Assembly: GCF_008364795.1 (NCBI RefSeq) | Contig: NZ_VTTM01000002.1 | Span: forward strand, 1,084,590 to 1,148,589 | Source of the DNA: Azospirillum oryzae | Lineage (GTDB): Bacteria > Pseudomonadota > Alphaproteobacteria > Azospirillales > Azospirillaceae | Reading direction: 5' to 3' | DNA length: 64,000 nucleotides | In this document: in pieces, positions 44,293-56,515 of the stretch | Layout of the letters: each line of letters opens with the position of its first letter | Position numbering within the stretch: the stretch's first letter is position 1 | Notes under the pieces: model-generated | The model's database searches: none | Seen by the model: the letters and a program-made list of their open reading frames with translations, nothing else | What the model was told of the DNA's origin: nothing | Position numbers and translations under genes: made by a program

Positions 44293-46191
44293 ATGGAGGC
44301 GGTCAGCTACATCATCCTCATCGGATCCACCCTGTTGATCGTCAGCGTGCTGACCAGCTACCTCGCTTTGCGGGTCGGTGCGCCGTTGCTGTTGATCTTC
44401 CTCGGCATCGGCCTGCTGGCCGGAGAGGATGGGATCGGCCAGATCTCCTTCAATGATGCCGGCTCCGCCTTCCTGATCGGGTCGATGGCGCTGGCGGTGA
44501 TCCTGTTCGAGAGCGGGTTCGATACGAAGCTCGCCAGCTACAAGGCGGCGGCGTGGCCGGCGATGACGCTGGCGACGGTGGGGGTGGCGGTGACCACCGG
44601 CGTGGTCGGGGTCGCCGCCCATTGGCTGCTGGGTCTGGATTGGACCGAAGCGCTGCTGGTGGGGGCGGCCTGCAGTTCCACCGACGCGGCGGCGGTTTTC
44701 TTCCTGCTGCGCGTCGGCGGCATCACCCTGCGCGACCGCGTCCGCTCCACACTGGAAATCGAATCGGGCAGCAACGATCCGGTCGCCATCATGCTGACCA
44801 TCCTGCTGGTGGAGGCGGCGACCCACGGTCTGGCCTCCCCCGCCGCCATCGTCGGCGAACTGGTGCTTGCTTTCGCCCTCGGCGGGGTGATGGGGCTGGC
44901 CGGCGGCTGGCTGCTGGTGGCCTTCATCAACAAGGCGAATTTCGAATCCGGGCTGAACCCGGTGGTGACGCTGACCTTTGCCCTGTTCATCTTCGCCGTC
45001 ACCAACGTGCTGGGTGGCAGCGGCTATCTGGCCGTCTATGCCGCCGGGCTCTATGCCGGGAATGTCAGGCTGCGCGGGGCGCTGGAACTGCGGCGTTTCC
45101 ATTCCGGACTGACCTGGCTCAGCCAGATCGTCATGTTCGTGATGCTGGGGCTGCTCGCCACGCCGCGGGAGTTCGCCGGCATGATCCTGCCGGCGCTGGG
45201 CGTGGCGGCGGTGCTGATCCTGGTCGCCCGTCCGGCCGCGGTGTGGATGTGCCTGCTGCCCTTCCGCTTTTCCGTGCGCGAGACCAGCTTCATCGCCTGG
45301 GTCGGCCTGCGCGGGGCGGTGTCGCTTCTGCTGGCGCTGGTGCCGGTGTTGGGCGGGCTTGAGAACGGCCAGCTGATCTTCAACACCGCCTTCGTCGTCG
45401 TGGTCGTCTCGCTGCTGGTGCAGGGCTGGACCATCGGCAGCATGGCGCGGGCGCTGGAATTGATCGTGCCGCCGCGCCGCGGCCCGGTGGAGCGCGTGGA
45501 ACTTGAGCTGCCCGGCAATGCCGATCAGGAACTCGTGGCCTACACCGTCCATGGCAAAAGCCCGGCGGCGCGCGGTCAGCGCATGCCGCGCTGGGCCAAG
45601 CCGTCGCTGGTCATCCGGTCGGGCGCGGTGGTGCCGCTGCACAAGGCGAAGCCCTTGCAGCCGGGCGACCATGTCTATCTGTTCACGCCGCAGCACAGGC
45701 TGCCGCTGATCGACAAGCTCTATGGCGGCAGCCGGGCGCTCGATCAGAACGACCGGGAGTTCTACGGCGATCTGGTGCTGAGCCCCGATGCGACGGTGGA
45801 GCAGATCGCCGAGATGTACGGCCTGCCGCTGTCGCTGCCGAATGCCCGGCTGACCTTGAGGGACCTGCTGCGCAACGAGTTCGGCGGCTCCTGTGAACTT
45901 GGCGACCGGGTGCGCATGGGCGGGGTCGAGCTGATCGTGCGCGACATGGAGGATGACACCATCACTTCCGTCGGCATGGCGCTGGAACCGGCCCGCGTGA
46001 CCAGCCGGCGCCGGCCGCTCTACCAGCGGATCGCCGATGTCGGCGGGCGGCTGCGCGGGTGGTGGAACGAACACGCCTTCCGGCGCTGGAAGGAACGCGA
46101 GAAGCTGCGGGCACGGCGGCCGGAGGCGTTGCCGCCGCCGGCTGAACCGCAGCGAGAGGAACGGGTGGAAAGCCGGAACGACGCCGCCTGA
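44293..46191 (+). CDS. nhaP2: Potassium/proton antiporter (NhaP2/CvrA type)
   Basis: A 632-residue CPA1-family antiporter. About 12 membrane helices occupy the first ~385 residues, with the helix motifs GAACSSTDAAAVFFLLR and LEIESGSNDPVAIMLTILLV that line the ion path. A cytoplasmic C-terminal half includes an RCK_C-like ligand-binding region (about 430-500, LQPGDHVYLFTP) and a CorC-like end. It expels K+ (or Na+) for protons, and the C-terminal domains gate it. Its 3' end is 16 bases from the converging permease gene. Confidence 0.88.
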   Translation: MEAVSYIILIGSTLLIVSVLTSYLALRVGAPLLLIFLGIGLLAGEDGIGQISFNDAGSAFLIGSMALAVILFESGFDTKLASYKAAAWPAMTLATVGVAVTTGVVGVAAHWLLGLDWTEALLVGAACSSTDAAAVFFLLRVGGITLRDRVRSTLEIESGSNDPVAIMLTILLVEAATHGLASPAAIVGELVLAFALGGVMGLAGGWLLVAFINKANFESGLNPVVTLTFALFIFAVTNVLGGSGYLAVYAAGLYAGNVRLRGALELRRFHSGLTWLSQIVMFVMLGLLATPREFAGMILPALGVAAVLILVARPAAVWMCLLPFRFSVRETSFIAWVGLRGAVSLLLALVPVLGGLENGQLIFNTAFVVVVVSLLVQGWTIGSMARALELIVPPRRGPVERVELELPGNADQELVAYTVHGKSPAARGQRMPRWAKPSLVIRSGAVVPLHKAKPLQPGDHVYLFTPQHRLPLIDKLYGGSRALDQNDREFYGDLVLSPDATVEQIAEMYGLPLSLPNARLTLRDLLRNEFGGSCELGDRVRMGGVELIVRDMEDDTITSVGMALEPARVTSRRRPLYQRIADVGGRLRGWWNEHAFRRWKEREKLRARRPEALPPPAEPQREERVESRNDAA

Positions 46192-46207
46192 ACGTGATCC
46201 CCGGAGC

Positions 46208-47881
46208 TTACCCCCGGTGTCCCGGCCGCGACGCGGCGATGGTGCGGCTGAGATAGATGACCGGCGCCAGCCCGACCAGAACGATCACCAGGGCGGGCAG
46301 GGCGGCGTCGTCCAGCCTTTCGGTGGAGGCCATGCGGAAGGCTTCGATTGCCAGCGTGTCGAAATTGAAAGGCCGCAGGATCATCGTCGCCGGCAATTCC
46401 TTGGTGATGTCGACGAAGACCAGCATGGCGGCGCTGAGTAGGCTGGGGCGCAGCAGCGGCAGATGGACCCGGCGCAGCACCTGCAACGGCGTGTGGCCGA
46501 GCGAGCGGGCGGCGCCCTCCAGATTCGGGCCGATCTTGGCGAATCCGGACTCCAGCGGCCCATAGGCGACGACGAAGAAGCGGATCAGATAGCCGTAGAG
46601 GATGCCGGCGATGGTGGTGCCGAGGATGGCGCCCATCGGCCAGCCGGTCCAATCGCGCGTCATCCCGACGGTGATGAGAATGCCGACGGCGATCACCGTG
46701 CCCGGCGTGGCGTATCCGAGCGAGGCGAGGCGCGCGGCGCCGGTGGCGAAGCCGCTGCGGTCGTGGCGCACGCCATGGATCACCATCAGTGCCACCGTGA
46801 CCACCAGCAGCGCGCCGCTGGCGCCGAGGATGAAGGTGTTCACCGTCAGGTCGGTGAAGCGGGCGAGCGTCAGCTCCGTACCGCCGCGCAGAATCATGCG
46901 GATCAGCACCGCGCCCGGCAGCAGGAAACCGAACAGCACCGGCGTCAGGCAGACGATCCAGGCCATCACCGTACCGCGGGTCGACAGGCGCGGGGCGGGC
47001 AGGGCGCGGTAGCGGCCGGTGGTCTGGTGGAAACGCATCCTGCCGCGCGACAGCCGCTCCAACCCGACCAGCGCCAGCACCACCAGCAGCAGGACGGCGG
47101 CCAACTGCGCCGCCGAGGCGGGATCGCCCAGGGCGAACCAGGTGCGGTAGATGCCGACGGTGAAGGTATCGATGCCGAAATAGCGCACGGCGCCGAAGTC
47201 GGCCAGCGTCTCCATCAGCGCATAGCCGACGCCGGCCACCAGCGCCGGGCGGGCCAGCGGCAGGGCCACGCGGCGGAAAGCGCCGAAGGCGGTGCAGCCC
47301 AGCGTCCGGCTGGCTTCCAGCACGCAAACCGACTGTTCGAGGAAGGCGGCGCGGGTCAGCACATAGACGTAGGGGTACAGCACCGACGACAGCACCAGCC
47401 CGGCGCCCCAGGCGGTGTGGATCTCCGGAAACCAGTAGTCGCCGCGCCGCCAGCCGAAGGTGGCGCGCAGGAAGGACTGCAGCGGCCCGGCATATTGCAG
47501 GAAGTCGGTGTAGGTGTAGGCCAGCACATAGGCCGGCATGGCCAGCGGCAACAGCAGCAGCCATTGCAGGACCCCTCGCCCGCGGAAGTCGTGCATGGTG
47601 ACGGTCCAGGCGCAGGCGACGCCCGTCACCAGCGTGACGACGCCGACGATGCCCAGCAGGATCAGCGTGTTGAGGATGTAGCCGGGAAGCACCGTCCGCG
47701 CCATGTGCCCCCACAGATCGGTGGAGACGCCGGCGGACTGGACGAAGACGGCAAGGATCGGAAGGGCGATCAGCAGCGCGAGGATCAGGGCGAACAGACC
47801 GGTCGGGCCGATACGCGACCATAGCTGGCGGGGAGAGAAGGACGGGGAGCCGGGAGACTTCGCGTCGGTCGCCATCGCCAT
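46208..47881 (-). CDS. fbpB: Iron ABC transporter permease, FbpB type
   Basis: A 557-residue inner-membrane permease with two copies of the binding-protein-dependent transport fold (about 12 helices), the arrangement of ferric transporters FbpB/SfuB. Each half has the EAA-loop pattern, seen as LEASRTLGCTAFGAFRRVALPLARPAL and GAARSLGHTPLQVLRRVHLPLLRPSL in form. The ATG at 47881 is preferred over an ATG six codons upstream because AGGA lies ten bases before it. It probably serves FbpA-FbpC 7 kb away; no other periplasmic partner is adjacent. It follows typA on the same strand, beyond a terminator. Confidence 0.8.
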   Translation of the reverse strand: MAMATDAKSPGSPSFSPRQLWSRIGPTGLFALILALLIALPILAVFVQSAGVSTDLWGHMARTVLPGYILNTLILLGIVGVVTLVTGVACAWTVTMHDFRGRGVLQWLLLLPLAMPAYVLAYTYTDFLQYAGPLQSFLRATFGWRRGDYWFPEIHTAWGAGLVLSSVLYPYVYVLTRAAFLEQSVCVLEASRTLGCTAFGAFRRVALPLARPALVAGVGYALMETLADFGAVRYFGIDTFTVGIYRTWFALGDPASAAQLAAVLLLVVLALVGLERLSRGRMRFHQTTGRYRALPAPRLSTRGTVMAWIVCLTPVLFGFLLPGAVLIRMILRGGTELTLARFTDLTVNTFILGASGALLVVTVALMVIHGVRHDRSGFATGAARLASLGYATPGTVIAVGILITVGMTRDWTGWPMGAILGTTIAGILYGYLIRFFVVAYGPLESGFAKIGPNLEGAARSLGHTPLQVLRRVHLPLLRPSLLSAAMLVFVDITKELPATMILRPFNFDTLAIEAFRMASTERLDDAALPALVIVLVGLAPVIYLSRTIAASRPGHRG

Positions 47882-47903
47882 GCGGAAACATCCTGTCATT
47901 CGT

Positions 47904-47950
47904 ACAAAAAGAAGGCGGCGCCTGCTCCCTGGTGGGGGGCAGACGCCGCC
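47904..47950 (-). terminator. Terminator of typA
   Basis: On the minus strand a long stem (GGCGGCG...CGCCGCC with CTGC/GCAG and CCC/GGG inner pairs) is followed by TTCTTTTTG, 29 bases past the typA stop. Strong Rho-independent terminator; fbpB downstream therefore needs its own promoter or read-through. Confidence 0.85.
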
Positions 47951-47978
47951 GGTACTCTACACTATATGCGAGCCGTTA

Positions 47979-49805
<1,827 letters not shown>

Positions 49806-49991
49806 GGAGCCTTCGGTCTCGCAATGGCACCCCCGACACGCAGCAGCGTCATGCCACAAACAACAAAAAGGCCCAACGAACATTTATCCGTGGGCGCTGT
49901 CGGGGAAACTGTTGCGGCGCAATATATGGATCCTTGGCCAAAACGCAAGCGTCGTGCCCTTTGGTCTAACGCGAATTTCCGGGATGGAGCC

Positions 49992-50024
49992 ATGCGTCAT
50001 TGGACCTTACATTGGGAACGATGA
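49992..50024 (+). CDS. Possible 10-residue leader ORF before tamA
   Basis: [10 protein letters not shown] followed by TGA, whose bases overlap the tamA ATG as ATGA. GGGATGGAG precedes it closely. It resembles the leader found before the EAL gene in placement, but tamA has its own GGGA five bases upstream, so coupling is less needed. Low confidence. Confidence 0.25.
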   Translation: MRHWTLHWER

Positions 50025-52051
50025 TCCGTTTCGCTTCCGCTTCCCGCCGCCGCGCGGCCGCCGCAACGAGGATTGCAGCCGTGCCGCTCAAGGCCCCCAT
50101 CGCCGCTCCGCTGGTCGCCGCCCTTCTGATGCTGGGGCCGGCAGGCGGCGGGCATGCCCAGGATTCGCCGCCTGACAGCATCCCCGGTGCCGTGCCAGCG
50201 GCGCCGCCGCAGAGTGCGTCGCCGGAGGCCGCTCTGCCGGACGAGGAGGTGCGGCCGGCCGGCATCACCTATGAAGTGGACATCACCGGCGTCGAGGATG
50301 ACGGACTGCGCGGCACGCTGCGCGACGCCTCCACCCTGGTGGAGCTGAAGGACGACCATCCGCCCTCGCTGATCGGGCTGGAGCGGCGGGCCGACAGCGA
50401 CCGCGACCGTTTGCAGACGGCGCTGCGATCCGCCGGCTATTACGACGCGAAGCTGGACATCCGCATCGAGGATCCCGCGGCGGCCGGCACCCTGCCCGCC
50501 GGAGGAGACGCACCGCCGGTCAAGGTGACGGTGGCGGTGACGCCGGGGCCGCTCTACCACATCAAGACGGTGACGGTGCGCGGCGCCGCCAACTCCACCG
50601 GCAATTCCACATTGCCGAAGGAGGTCGCGACCGACAATCTCGGCCTAGCCGCCGGTGCTCCGGCGGTGGCGCAGAAGGTGCTCGACGCCGAATCGGAGCT
50701 GGTCGGCCGGCTGACCAAGCGCGGCTATGCCTTCGCCAAGGCATCGGATCGCGAGGTGGTGGTCGATCATTCCGACCGGACGATGGATGTCGCCTATACC
50801 GTCGACCCCGGCCCGCTGACCCGCTATGGCGCCACCCGGATCGAAGGGCTGCAGAAGGTCGACGAGGATCTGGTGCGCGGGCGTCTCGCCTGGAAGGAGG
50901 GGCAGGTCTTCGATCCGACCGCCACCGATCGGGCACGGCAGGACATCGCCGCGCTCCAGGTCTTCGACACCGTCCGCGTGCGGATGGCAGACGAGCCGGG
51001 GCCGGACGGCGTGACGCCGGTGATCGTCTCGGTCAGCGAGCGCAAGCGCCGATTCATCGGCGGCGGCGTCACCTATTCGACGCAGGACGGGCTGGGCGCC
51101 AATGCCTATTGGGGCCACCGCAACCTGTTCGGTGGGGCGGAGCAGCTGCGCGTCGGTGTCGATGTCGGGCGTGTGGCCGGGTCGTCCGGCGGCACGTCGA
51201 GCAAGGGCAACGACCTGCCGGATCTGCGCTTCAGCGTCAATTTCCGCAAACCCGACTTCCTGGCGGTGAAGCAGTCGCTGGTGGTCAATTTCGCCGTGGT
51301 GAACGACCAGCCGCCGGCCTATAGCCGAGTCGCATCGGAACTGACGGTCAAGCTGGAACGGCCGCTGACCGACCAGCTGACCGTCAGCTATGGCCTGACC
51401 GGCGAGCGCGGTCGGGTGCGGACGGAGGACAAGACCTATCAAACCTCCTTCATCGGCGTGCCGCTGGGGGCGGCCTGGAACGGCACCGACAATCTGCTGA
51501 ACCCCACCTCCGGCCAGCGGGCCTCGCTGCAGGTGACGCCCTGGTTCCCGGTGGGCGGGGATACCGAGTCGCCCTTCACCTCGGTGCTGTTCAACGGCTC
51601 CACCTATTACGATCTCGGCAATGACGGGCGCTATGTCGCCGCGGCGCGGATCGGGCTGGGCAGCATCCTCGGCACTTCGCTGTCGGACATCCCGCCCGAC
51701 CATCGCTTCTATGCCGGCGGCGGCGGGTCGGTGCGCGGCTACGGTTTCCAGAAGGCCGGGCCGCGTGACCGCTATGACGATCCGGTCGGCGGCCGGTCGC
51801 TGTTCGAGATCGGGGCCGAGCTGCGCATCAAGGTGACGGAGAGCATCGGCATCGTTCCCTTCGTCGATGCCGGCACCGTTTATGATTCGGCCTATCCGGA
51901 CTTCAGCGAGCCTCTGCGCGTCGGCGCCGGTCTGGGCCTGCGCTACTACACCGACTTCGGCCCGCTGCGCGTCGATGTCGGCATTCCCCTCAACCCCGCC
52001 GACGGCGATGCGCGTTGGCAGCTGTATCTCAGCCTGGGGCAGGCGTTCTAA
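50021..52051 (+). CDS. tamA: Omp85 outer-membrane protein TamA
   Basis: Outer-membrane beta-barrel of the BamA/TamA superfamily, 676 residues, working with TamB to insert some outer-membrane and autotransporter proteins. It has a signal peptide in the first ~45 residues, three POTRA-like repeats (for example [20 protein letters not shown] and [19 protein letters not shown]), then a C-terminal barrel with the Omp85 signature [15 protein letters not shown] (VRGY). The barrel ends in a terminal Phe (LSLGQAF), as recognised by the BAM machinery. tamB follows after 59 bases. Confidence 0.9.
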   Translation: MIRFASASRRRAAAATRIAAVPLKAPIAAPLVAALLMLGPAGGGHAQDSPPDSIPGAVPAAPPQSASPEAALPDEEVRPAGITYEVDITGVEDDGLRGTLRDASTLVELKDDHPPSLIGLERRADSDRDRLQTALRSAGYYDAKLDIRIEDPAAAGTLPAGGDAPPVKVTVAVTPGPLYHIKTVTVRGAANSTGNSTLPKEVATDNLGLAAGAPAVAQKVLDAESELVGRLTKRGYAFAKASDREVVVDHSDRTMDVAYTVDPGPLTRYGATRIEGLQKVDEDLVRGRLAWKEGQVFDPTATDRARQDIAALQVFDTVRVRMADEPGPDGVTPVIVSVSERKRRFIGGGVTYSTQDGLGANAYWGHRNLFGGAEQLRVGVDVGRVAGSSGGTSSKGNDLPDLRFSVNFRKPDFLAVKQSLVVNFAVVNDQPPAYSRVASELTVKLERPLTDQLTVSYGLTGERGRVRTEDKTYQTSFIGVPLGAAWNGTDNLLNPTSGQRASLQVTPWFPVGGDTESPFTSVLFNGSTYYDLGNDGRYVAAARIGLGSILGTSLSDIPPDHRFYAGGGGSVRGYGFQKAGPRDRYDDPVGGRSLFEIGAELRIKVTESIGIVPFVDAGTVYDSAYPDFSEPLRVGAGLGLRYYTDFGPLRVDVGIPLNPADGDARWQLYLSLGQAF

Positions 52052-52110
52052 TGGCGCAATTTCGTCCCAATCCTCCGGGACGATGACCGTTTATTGCGGT
52101 TAGGACACGG

Positions 52111-55100
52111 GTGGCGCTGGTGAAAGGGCATGGTGTGACGGCGGTTCGCTTACTTTTGGTCGGTCTGACGATCCTTACCGGCCTGTTGGCCGGTCCGCAG
52201 CCCGTCCGGGCCTTCTCGCTGTTCTCCGGCGATTCCGCCCGCGAATGGCTGACGGAGAAGATCGAAGGGGCGGTCGAATCGCCGGACATGCACCTGAAGC
52301 TCGGCGCGATCGACGGCAGCATCCCCACCGACTTCACCATCGCCACCGTCACGCTGGCCGACAGCCAGGGTGTCTGGCTGACCATCGACCGGCTGCATGT
52401 GGTGATGTCGCCATCCGCCCTGTTCATGCGCAGCGCCAAGATCGATGCGCTGGAAGCGGCGTCGGTGTCGGTGACCCGCGCGCCGGTCACGACTCAGCCC
52501 GCCGCGCCGTCCGACCCCAACGCCTCGCTGCTGCCCAGCCTGCCGGTGGACATCGACCTGAAGAAGCTGGTGGTGGAACGGCTGGACCTGGCGCCGGCGC
52601 TGCTGGGCGAACAGGCCGTGCTGCGCATTGCCGGCTCGGTGCTGCTGGAACATGGCGGCGGGGCGCTGAACGCCAACCTGTCGGTCTCGCGCATCGACGA
52701 CAAGCCCGGACAGGCCGATCTGGTCGCCGCATTCGATCCCGGCAAGAACACGCTCAACCTGTCGGTCAATGCGTCGGAACCGGCCGGCGGCGTCATGGCC
52801 CGCGCGCTGTCGATGCCCGGCCTGCCGCCGGTTCAACTGGCGCTGAAGGGCGACGGCACGCTGGACGACTGGACCGGCAAGCTGACCGCCACCGCCGGCG
52901 AGGCCGCGGCCCCCACCGGCACGCTCAACGCAGACGCCACCATCAAGAAGGGGACGGAGGGGCATGTCCTGACGCTTGCGGCCGGCGGCAACGTCGCGCC
53001 GCTGATCGCCGGATTGGCGGGCGACACGGTGACTCCGCTAATCGGTCCCAGACCGACCCTGAACGCGACCGTGCTGCGGGCGCCGTCCGGCGCCATCACC
53101 CTGCGACCGCTGGCGCTCACCGTCGCCGCCGCGAACGCGACGGTGAACGGCGACATTGGCGCCGACTACAACAGCCTCAACCTGCGCTGGACCGTTCAGG
53201 CCGGGCCGGACTCCGCCCTGCACCCGCTGGCGCCGCTGTCCTGGCGCGAGGGCGTCGTGGAGGGCTCCGCCGAAGGGGCGCTGAGCGCGCTGAACGTCGC
53301 GGTGAACGCCACCCTGCGCGACCTCGCCGCCGACGATCCGGCCTTGTCCCGCCTGACCGGCCCCGAGACCACCCTGGCCGCCCGCGCGCGGATCGACACC
53401 GGCAGCGGCGGGATCGGGCTGGAGACGCTGGCGCTGAACGCCGCCGCCGCGCGGGCCGAGGCAAAGGGAACCATTGGCGGCTGGGGTCAGACCGCGGATC
53501 TGACCCTGAGCGCGAGCGCCGACGACCTCGCCCCGCTGTCCGGCCTCGCCGGCTGGCCGCTGGCAGGCGCCGTGGCCCTGTCGGGGCCGGTCAAACGCAT
53601 TGCCGACGGCACGCTGACCGCCGATCTGACCGGTACCATCGACCGTCTGTCCACCGGCACCCCGGCCGACGCCGTGCTGGGCGACAAGGCGACGCTGGCG
53701 CTGGCGGCACGCATGGAGCCCGATGGCGCCATGCGCCTGACCGACCTGACGGTGGACGGGCGCAACGGCAAGCTGACCGGCAATGCGGCCCTGGCGGACA
53801 ACAAGGTCGATGCGCGAACCATCCTGACGGTGGCGAAGCTGGAGCCGCTGGGCACTGCGCTCGGCACGCCGATGGAAGGGGCGGCGACGTTGGAGGCGAC
53901 CGCCCGCGGCCCGCTCGATGGCATCGAGGCGCAGGCGACGCTGAACGCCCGCGACCTCGTGGTGCAGGGCCGCCGGCTGGGCGCCACGGAGGTGAAGGCG
54001 ACCGCTGCCGGCCTGCCGGCCACGCCGAACGGCACGGTGTCGGCCCGCACGAACATGGACAAGACGCCGCTGTCGCTCGACGGACGTTATGCCCTGCGTG
54101 AGCAGACGCTGCGGCTCGATGGCCTGACCATCGCCAACGGCAGCAACCGCATCACCGGAGAGGCGCAGGTGGCGCTCGACACGCTGCTCGCCACCGGCCG
54201 GCTGGAGGGCAAGCTGCCCAACCTGAACGGTCTGTCGGAACTGGCGGGCATGCCGCTGGGCGGCGGGGCGAGCTTCACCCTGGCACTGGACAGCAAGGGC
54301 GGCAAGCAGGCGGCCAACCTGACCGCCGACGCCAGCAACCTGCGGGTGGACGGCGAAGGCGGACCGCTGCTGACCGCCCGGAAACTGACCGCGAAAGCCG
54401 ACATCGCCGACGCGCTGGGCGCCCCCAGCGGCAAGGCGCGGGTGGAGATGACCGACGGCAACGCCGCCGGCAATGAGCTGCGCAGCGTCACCGCTTCCGT
54501 CGACGGGTCGCTGGCGAAGGCCGGTTTCCAGGCCAACGCCAATGGTGCCGGCGCTCAGCCGGTCGCGCTCGACCTCGCCGGCGGGTTGGCGATGGATGGC
54601 GGCGTGACCCGCATCCGCCTCGACCGCCTGCAGGCGCGCTATGCCGGCGAGGATCTGCGGATGACCGCCCCCGCCACCATCCTGCTGGCCGACCGCCGCT
54701 ATGAGGTGAAGGAGTTGCGGCTGTCGTCCGGCAATGCCCGGCTGGCCGCCGACCTCGGCCTGAACGGTGAGCGGCTGAGCGGCGAGCTGACCATCGACCG
54801 CCTGCCGCTGGCGCTGGCGAAGCTGGCCAGCCCGACGCTGGCGCTGGATGGCGTCGCCAATGCGCGGGCGTCGTTGGGCGGCACGCTGCGCAGCCCGCGC
54901 GCCGACGCCACCATTCGGGTCAGCGGGCTGAAGGCGCAGCAGACCACCCAGGCCGGGCTGCCCGGCATCGACGCGACGGCGGACATCCAGTGGCGCGACC
55001 GCCGGCTGACCCTAGCCAGCCGTGTCGCCATGCCGAAGAATGCCGGCACGCTGACCGCCAACGCCGTCCTGCCGCTGGTGATGGACCCGGACAGCTACGC

Positions 55101-56463
55101 CGTCAGCGTGCCTCCGAACGGCGCGCTGGAGGCGGCGGTCAACGGCACGGTCGATCTGTCGCTGGCGAACGACCTGCTCGCCGCATCGGGCGACCGGGCG
55201 CGCGGATCGCTGCGGCTGGACGTGAGGGCCGGCGGCACGGTGGACAAGCCGTCGCTCGGCGGATCGGTGGTGTTGACGAACGGGCGCTACGAGAACCGTG
55301 CCTCGGGTGCCGTCATCACCAATATCGAGGCGCGGCTGGTCGGCGACGGCGACGTCTTCACCGTCCAGAGCTTCCGTGGGCGGACGCGCAACGGCGGGGT
55401 TCTCACCGCCAGTGGTGTCATCCGTCCGGGTGCCGCCGCCGACCAGCAATTGGACATCAGGCTGCAGGCCGACAATGCCCGGCTGCTGGAGATCGATCTG
55501 GTGACGGCGGAGATCGGGGCGAACCTGACCCTGACCGGCGGCTTCACCAACGCCCGGCTGGCCGGGCCGGTGGACATCCGCCGTGCCGAGATCCAGGTCC
55601 CCGACCGCATGCCCGCGAATGTCGTCGATCTGAAGGTGACGGAGGTCGGCAAGGGCCGCCGCGCCCGCGGGACGACGCAGGTGTCCACCGCCGGCGGCAC
55701 GCGCCGGGTGCCGGTACCGGAGGAGGCGCCTCCGGCAGCCTCGCCCTTCGTGCTGGCGCTGGACATGACGGTGAATGCGCCGAACCAGATCTTCGTGCGC
55801 GGCCGCGGGCTGAACGCGGAGTTGGGCGGCAACCTGCGTGTCGGCGGCACCGCCGCCGCGCCGGAGGTGACCGGCCGCTTCACCATCCTGAAAGGCAACC
55901 TGGACCTGCTGGCCAAGAATTTCGAGTTCAAGCGCGGCATCTTCGATTTCGACGGCACGCAGCCGATCGACCCGCGGCTGGACCTGCTGGCGGAGGCGAC
56001 TGCCAACGGCATCACCGCCGACGTCGTGGTCAGCGGCACCGCCCGCCAGCCGAAGATCGAGCTGACCTCCCCGCAAGGACTTCCTCAGGACGAGGTGCTG
56101 GCCGGCGTGCTGTTCGGCAAGTCGGTCGGCGACCTGAGCGCCGCGGAAGCGGTTCAGCTTGCCCAGTCGGCGGCCTCGCTGGCGGGAATCGGCGGCGGTG
56201 GCGGCGGCATCCTGGACAAGGTGCGCCGCGGCCTGGGTGTCGACCGGCTGGATTTCACCCAGGGCGAGAACGGCAAGGGCGGCGCCGTTCAGGCCGGTCG
56301 CTATGTCAGCGACCGCGTCTATGTCGGCGTCGAACAGGGCATCGGCGCCAACCAGAGCCGGGCGAAGGTCGAAGTCGACATCACCAAGAACCTGAAGGGC
56401 ACCGCTTCGGTCGGAGCCAACTCGGAGACCAAGTTCGGGGTGATCTACGAGAAGGATTATTGA
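52111..56463 (+). CDS. tamB: Translocation and assembly module subunit TamB
   Basis: A 1450-residue AsmA-like protein: one N-terminal anchor (VRLLLVGLTILTGLLAG), then a very long series of beta-repeats that form a periplasm-spanning groove, thought to carry phospholipids to the outer membrane. The C-terminal DUF490 domain is clear: DLLAEATANGITADVVVSG, DEVLAGVLFGKSVGDLSAAE and a final ETKFGVIYEKDY that pairs with TamA. Starts at GTG after AGGA. The stop codon lies inside an exact 18-base tandem duplication. Confidence 0.93.
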   Translation: MALVKGHGVTAVRLLLVGLTILTGLLAGPQPVRAFSLFSGDSAREWLTEKIEGAVESPDMHLKLGAIDGSIPTDFTIATVTLADSQGVWLTIDRLHVVMSPSALFMRSAKIDALEAASVSVTRAPVTTQPAAPSDPNASLLPSLPVDIDLKKLVVERLDLAPALLGEQAVLRIAGSVLLEHGGGALNANLSVSRIDDKPGQADLVAAFDPGKNTLNLSVNASEPAGGVMARALSMPGLPPVQLALKGDGTLDDWTGKLTATAGEAAAPTGTLNADATIKKGTEGHVLTLAAGGNVAPLIAGLAGDTVTPLIGPRPTLNATVLRAPSGAITLRPLALTVAAANATVNGDIGADYNSLNLRWTVQAGPDSALHPLAPLSWREGVVEGSAEGALSALNVAVNATLRDLAADDPALSRLTGPETTLAARARIDTGSGGIGLETLALNAAAARAEAKGTIGGWGQTADLTLSASADDLAPLSGLAGWPLAGAVALSGPVKRIADGTLTADLTGTIDRLSTGTPADAVLGDKATLALAARMEPDGAMRLTDLTVDGRNGKLTGNAALADNKVDARTILTVAKLEPLGTALGTPMEGAATLEATARGPLDGIEAQATLNARDLVVQGRRLGATEVKATAAGLPATPNGTVSARTNMDKTPLSLDGRYALREQTLRLDGLTIANGSNRITGEAQVALDTLLATGRLEGKLPNLNGLSELAGMPLGGGASFTLALDSKGGKQAANLTADASNLRVDGEGGPLLTARKLTAKADIADALGAPSGKARVEMTDGNAAGNELRSVTASVDGSLAKAGFQANANGAGAQPVALDLAGGLAMDGGVTRIRLDRLQARYAGEDLRMTAPATILLADRRYEVKELRLSSGNARLAADLGLNGERLSGELTIDRLPLALAKLASPTLALDGVANARASLGGTLRSPRADATIRVSGLKAQQTTQAGLPGIDATADIQWRDRRLTLASRVAMPKNAGTLTANAVLPLVMDPDSYAVSVPPNGALEAAVNGTVDLSLANDLLAASGDRARGSLRLDVRAGGTVDKPSLGGSVVLTNGRYENRASGAVITNIEARLVGDGDVFTVQSFRGRTRNGGVLTASGVIRPGAAADQQLDIRLQADNARLLEIDLVTAEIGANLTLTGGFTNARLAGPVDIRRAEIQVPDRMPANVVDLKVTEVGKGRRARGTTQVSTAGGTRRVPVPEEAPPAASPFVLALDMTVNAPNQIFVRGRGLNAELGGNLRVGGTAAAPEVTGRFTILKGNLDLLAKNFEFKRGIFDFDGTQPIDPRLDLLAEATANGITADVVVSGTARQPKIELTSPQGLPQDEVLAGVLFGKSVGDLSAAEAVQLAQSAASLAGIGGGGGGILDKVRRGLGVDRLDFTQGENGKGGAVQAGRYVSDRVYVGVEQGIGANQSRAKVEVDITKNLKGTASVGANSETKFGVIYEKDY

Positions 56464-56484
56464 GGGGAGAAGGATTATTGAGGG
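56449..56484 (+). repeat. Exact 18-bp tandem duplication over the tamB stop
   Basis: GAGAAGGATTATTGAGGG occurs twice without a mismatch (56449-56466 and 56467-56484). The first copy encodes the last codons EKDY and the stop of tamB; the second is untranslated. Looks like a recent slippage duplication. Confidence 0.95.
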
Positions 56485-56507
56485 GGGTGTCGGCTGACGA
56501 CGCCCCC
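56483..56507. terminator. Hairpin between tamB and the methyltransferase gene
   Basis: GGGGGTGTCG-GCTGA-CGACGCCCCC, 10 base pairs with one G-T, between two convergent genes. There is no T-tract, so termination may need Rho. Confidence 0.45.
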
Positions 56508-56515
56508 ACCCGACC

